DNA of 5,725 nt from Candidatus Coatesiibacteriota bacterium (GTDB lineage: Bacteria; RBG-13-66-14; B26-G2), in assembly GCA_003647715.1 (NCBI GenBank), contig QMNJ01000099.1, forward strand, positions 1-5,725, written 5' to 3'. Position 1 is the stretch's first letter. Each line of letters starts with the position of its first letter. The translations under genes and the position numbers were made by a program. The notes under the pieces are model-generated. The model searched no databases. It was not told where the DNA came from and saw only the letters and a list, made by a program, of their open reading frames with translations. Below are positions 5,607 through 5,725 of this stretch, in pieces.

Positions 5607-5725
5607 ATGACCACCAGTAAGAAATATATGCTATTAAACAGGAAAATACTATATGCCTTTTTAATAGTTGCTTTATTCTTCATTGTCTGTGGCGATGAAG
5701 AGGATAAATGGACAACCGACTTAAT
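5607..5725 (+). CDS. Probable lipoprotein, 5' part only (cut by window end)
   Basis: An open frame from ATG at 5607 runs to the end of the window, 39 full codons, so the protein continues outside. The N-terminus has basic residues (K5, K6, R12, K13), a hydrophobic core (14-27, ILYAFLIVALFFIV) and then C28 followed by GDEED. This is the layout of a lipoprotein signal peptide with C28 as the lipidated cysteine. The lipobox FIVC is imperfect, since Val replaces the usual Gly/Ala/Ser at -1. Met8 (5628) is an alternative start that leaves a more typical signal length. Neither start has a clear Shine-Dalgarno. The gap to the upstream 119-aa gene is 27 bp with no evident terminator, so it is probably co-transcribed from the promoter at 5168-5196. 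Nothing of the mature domain is visible beyond about 12 residues, so no function can be given. Confidence 0.6.
   Translation, partial: MTTSKKYMLLNRKILYAFLIVALFFIVCGDEEDKWTTDL

Overview
The window looks like a moderately AT-rich chromosomal segment of a Gram-negative-type bacterium. A response regulator with a GGDEF domain, a bacterial-type GTP cyclohydrolase FolE2, Sec signal peptides, a probable lipoprotein and one exact sigma70 consensus promoter all point to Bacteria rather than Archaea. Arginine is mostly AGA/AGG and isoleucine is often ATA, which fits low GC. The secreted 418-residue protein resembles a family I remember from Bacteroidota, Gemmatimonadota and related candidate phyla, so an FCB-group or WOR-3-like origin is possible. 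I cannot fix the phylum from sequence alone.

Layout, left to right. (1) A plus-strand metabolic cluster: a PflX-type (COG1313) radical SAM protein from base 1, folE2 at 988-1779 after a 69-bp gap, and a DUF362/two-cluster ferredoxin protein at 1785-2861, only 5 bp after folE2. The last two are almost certainly co-transcribed. (2) A minus-strand response regulator/GGDEF gene (2863-3825), convergent with the ferredoxin gene and separated from it by one base. (3) A 40-bp, very AT-rich divergent promoter region (3826-3865). (4) A plus-strand gene for a secreted 418-aa protein (3866-5122) of a family often auto-labelled 'asparagine synthetase B', although it has none of that enzyme's hallmarks. 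(5) A 97-bp spacer with an exact TTGACA-N17-TATAAT promoter and a strong Shine-Dalgarno site. These drive an unrecognised 119-aa membrane protein with a Pro/Ala-rich linker and a very acidic tail (5220-5579). (6) The start of a probable lipoprotein gene (5607 to the window end).

How the genes fit together: the left cluster combines two Fe-S proteins with a folate/deazaguanine-pathway entry enzyme. The right part is an envelope cluster of one exported soluble protein, one small membrane protein and one lipoprotein, next to a possible c-di-GMP signalling gene. No gap exceeds 300 bases. I see no tRNA, rRNA, mobile element, CRISPR array or convincing terminator. Most of the window is ordinary. 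The least explained parts are the 119-aa protein with its unusually strong expression signals, the exported 418-aa protein, and the altered GGDEF signature.
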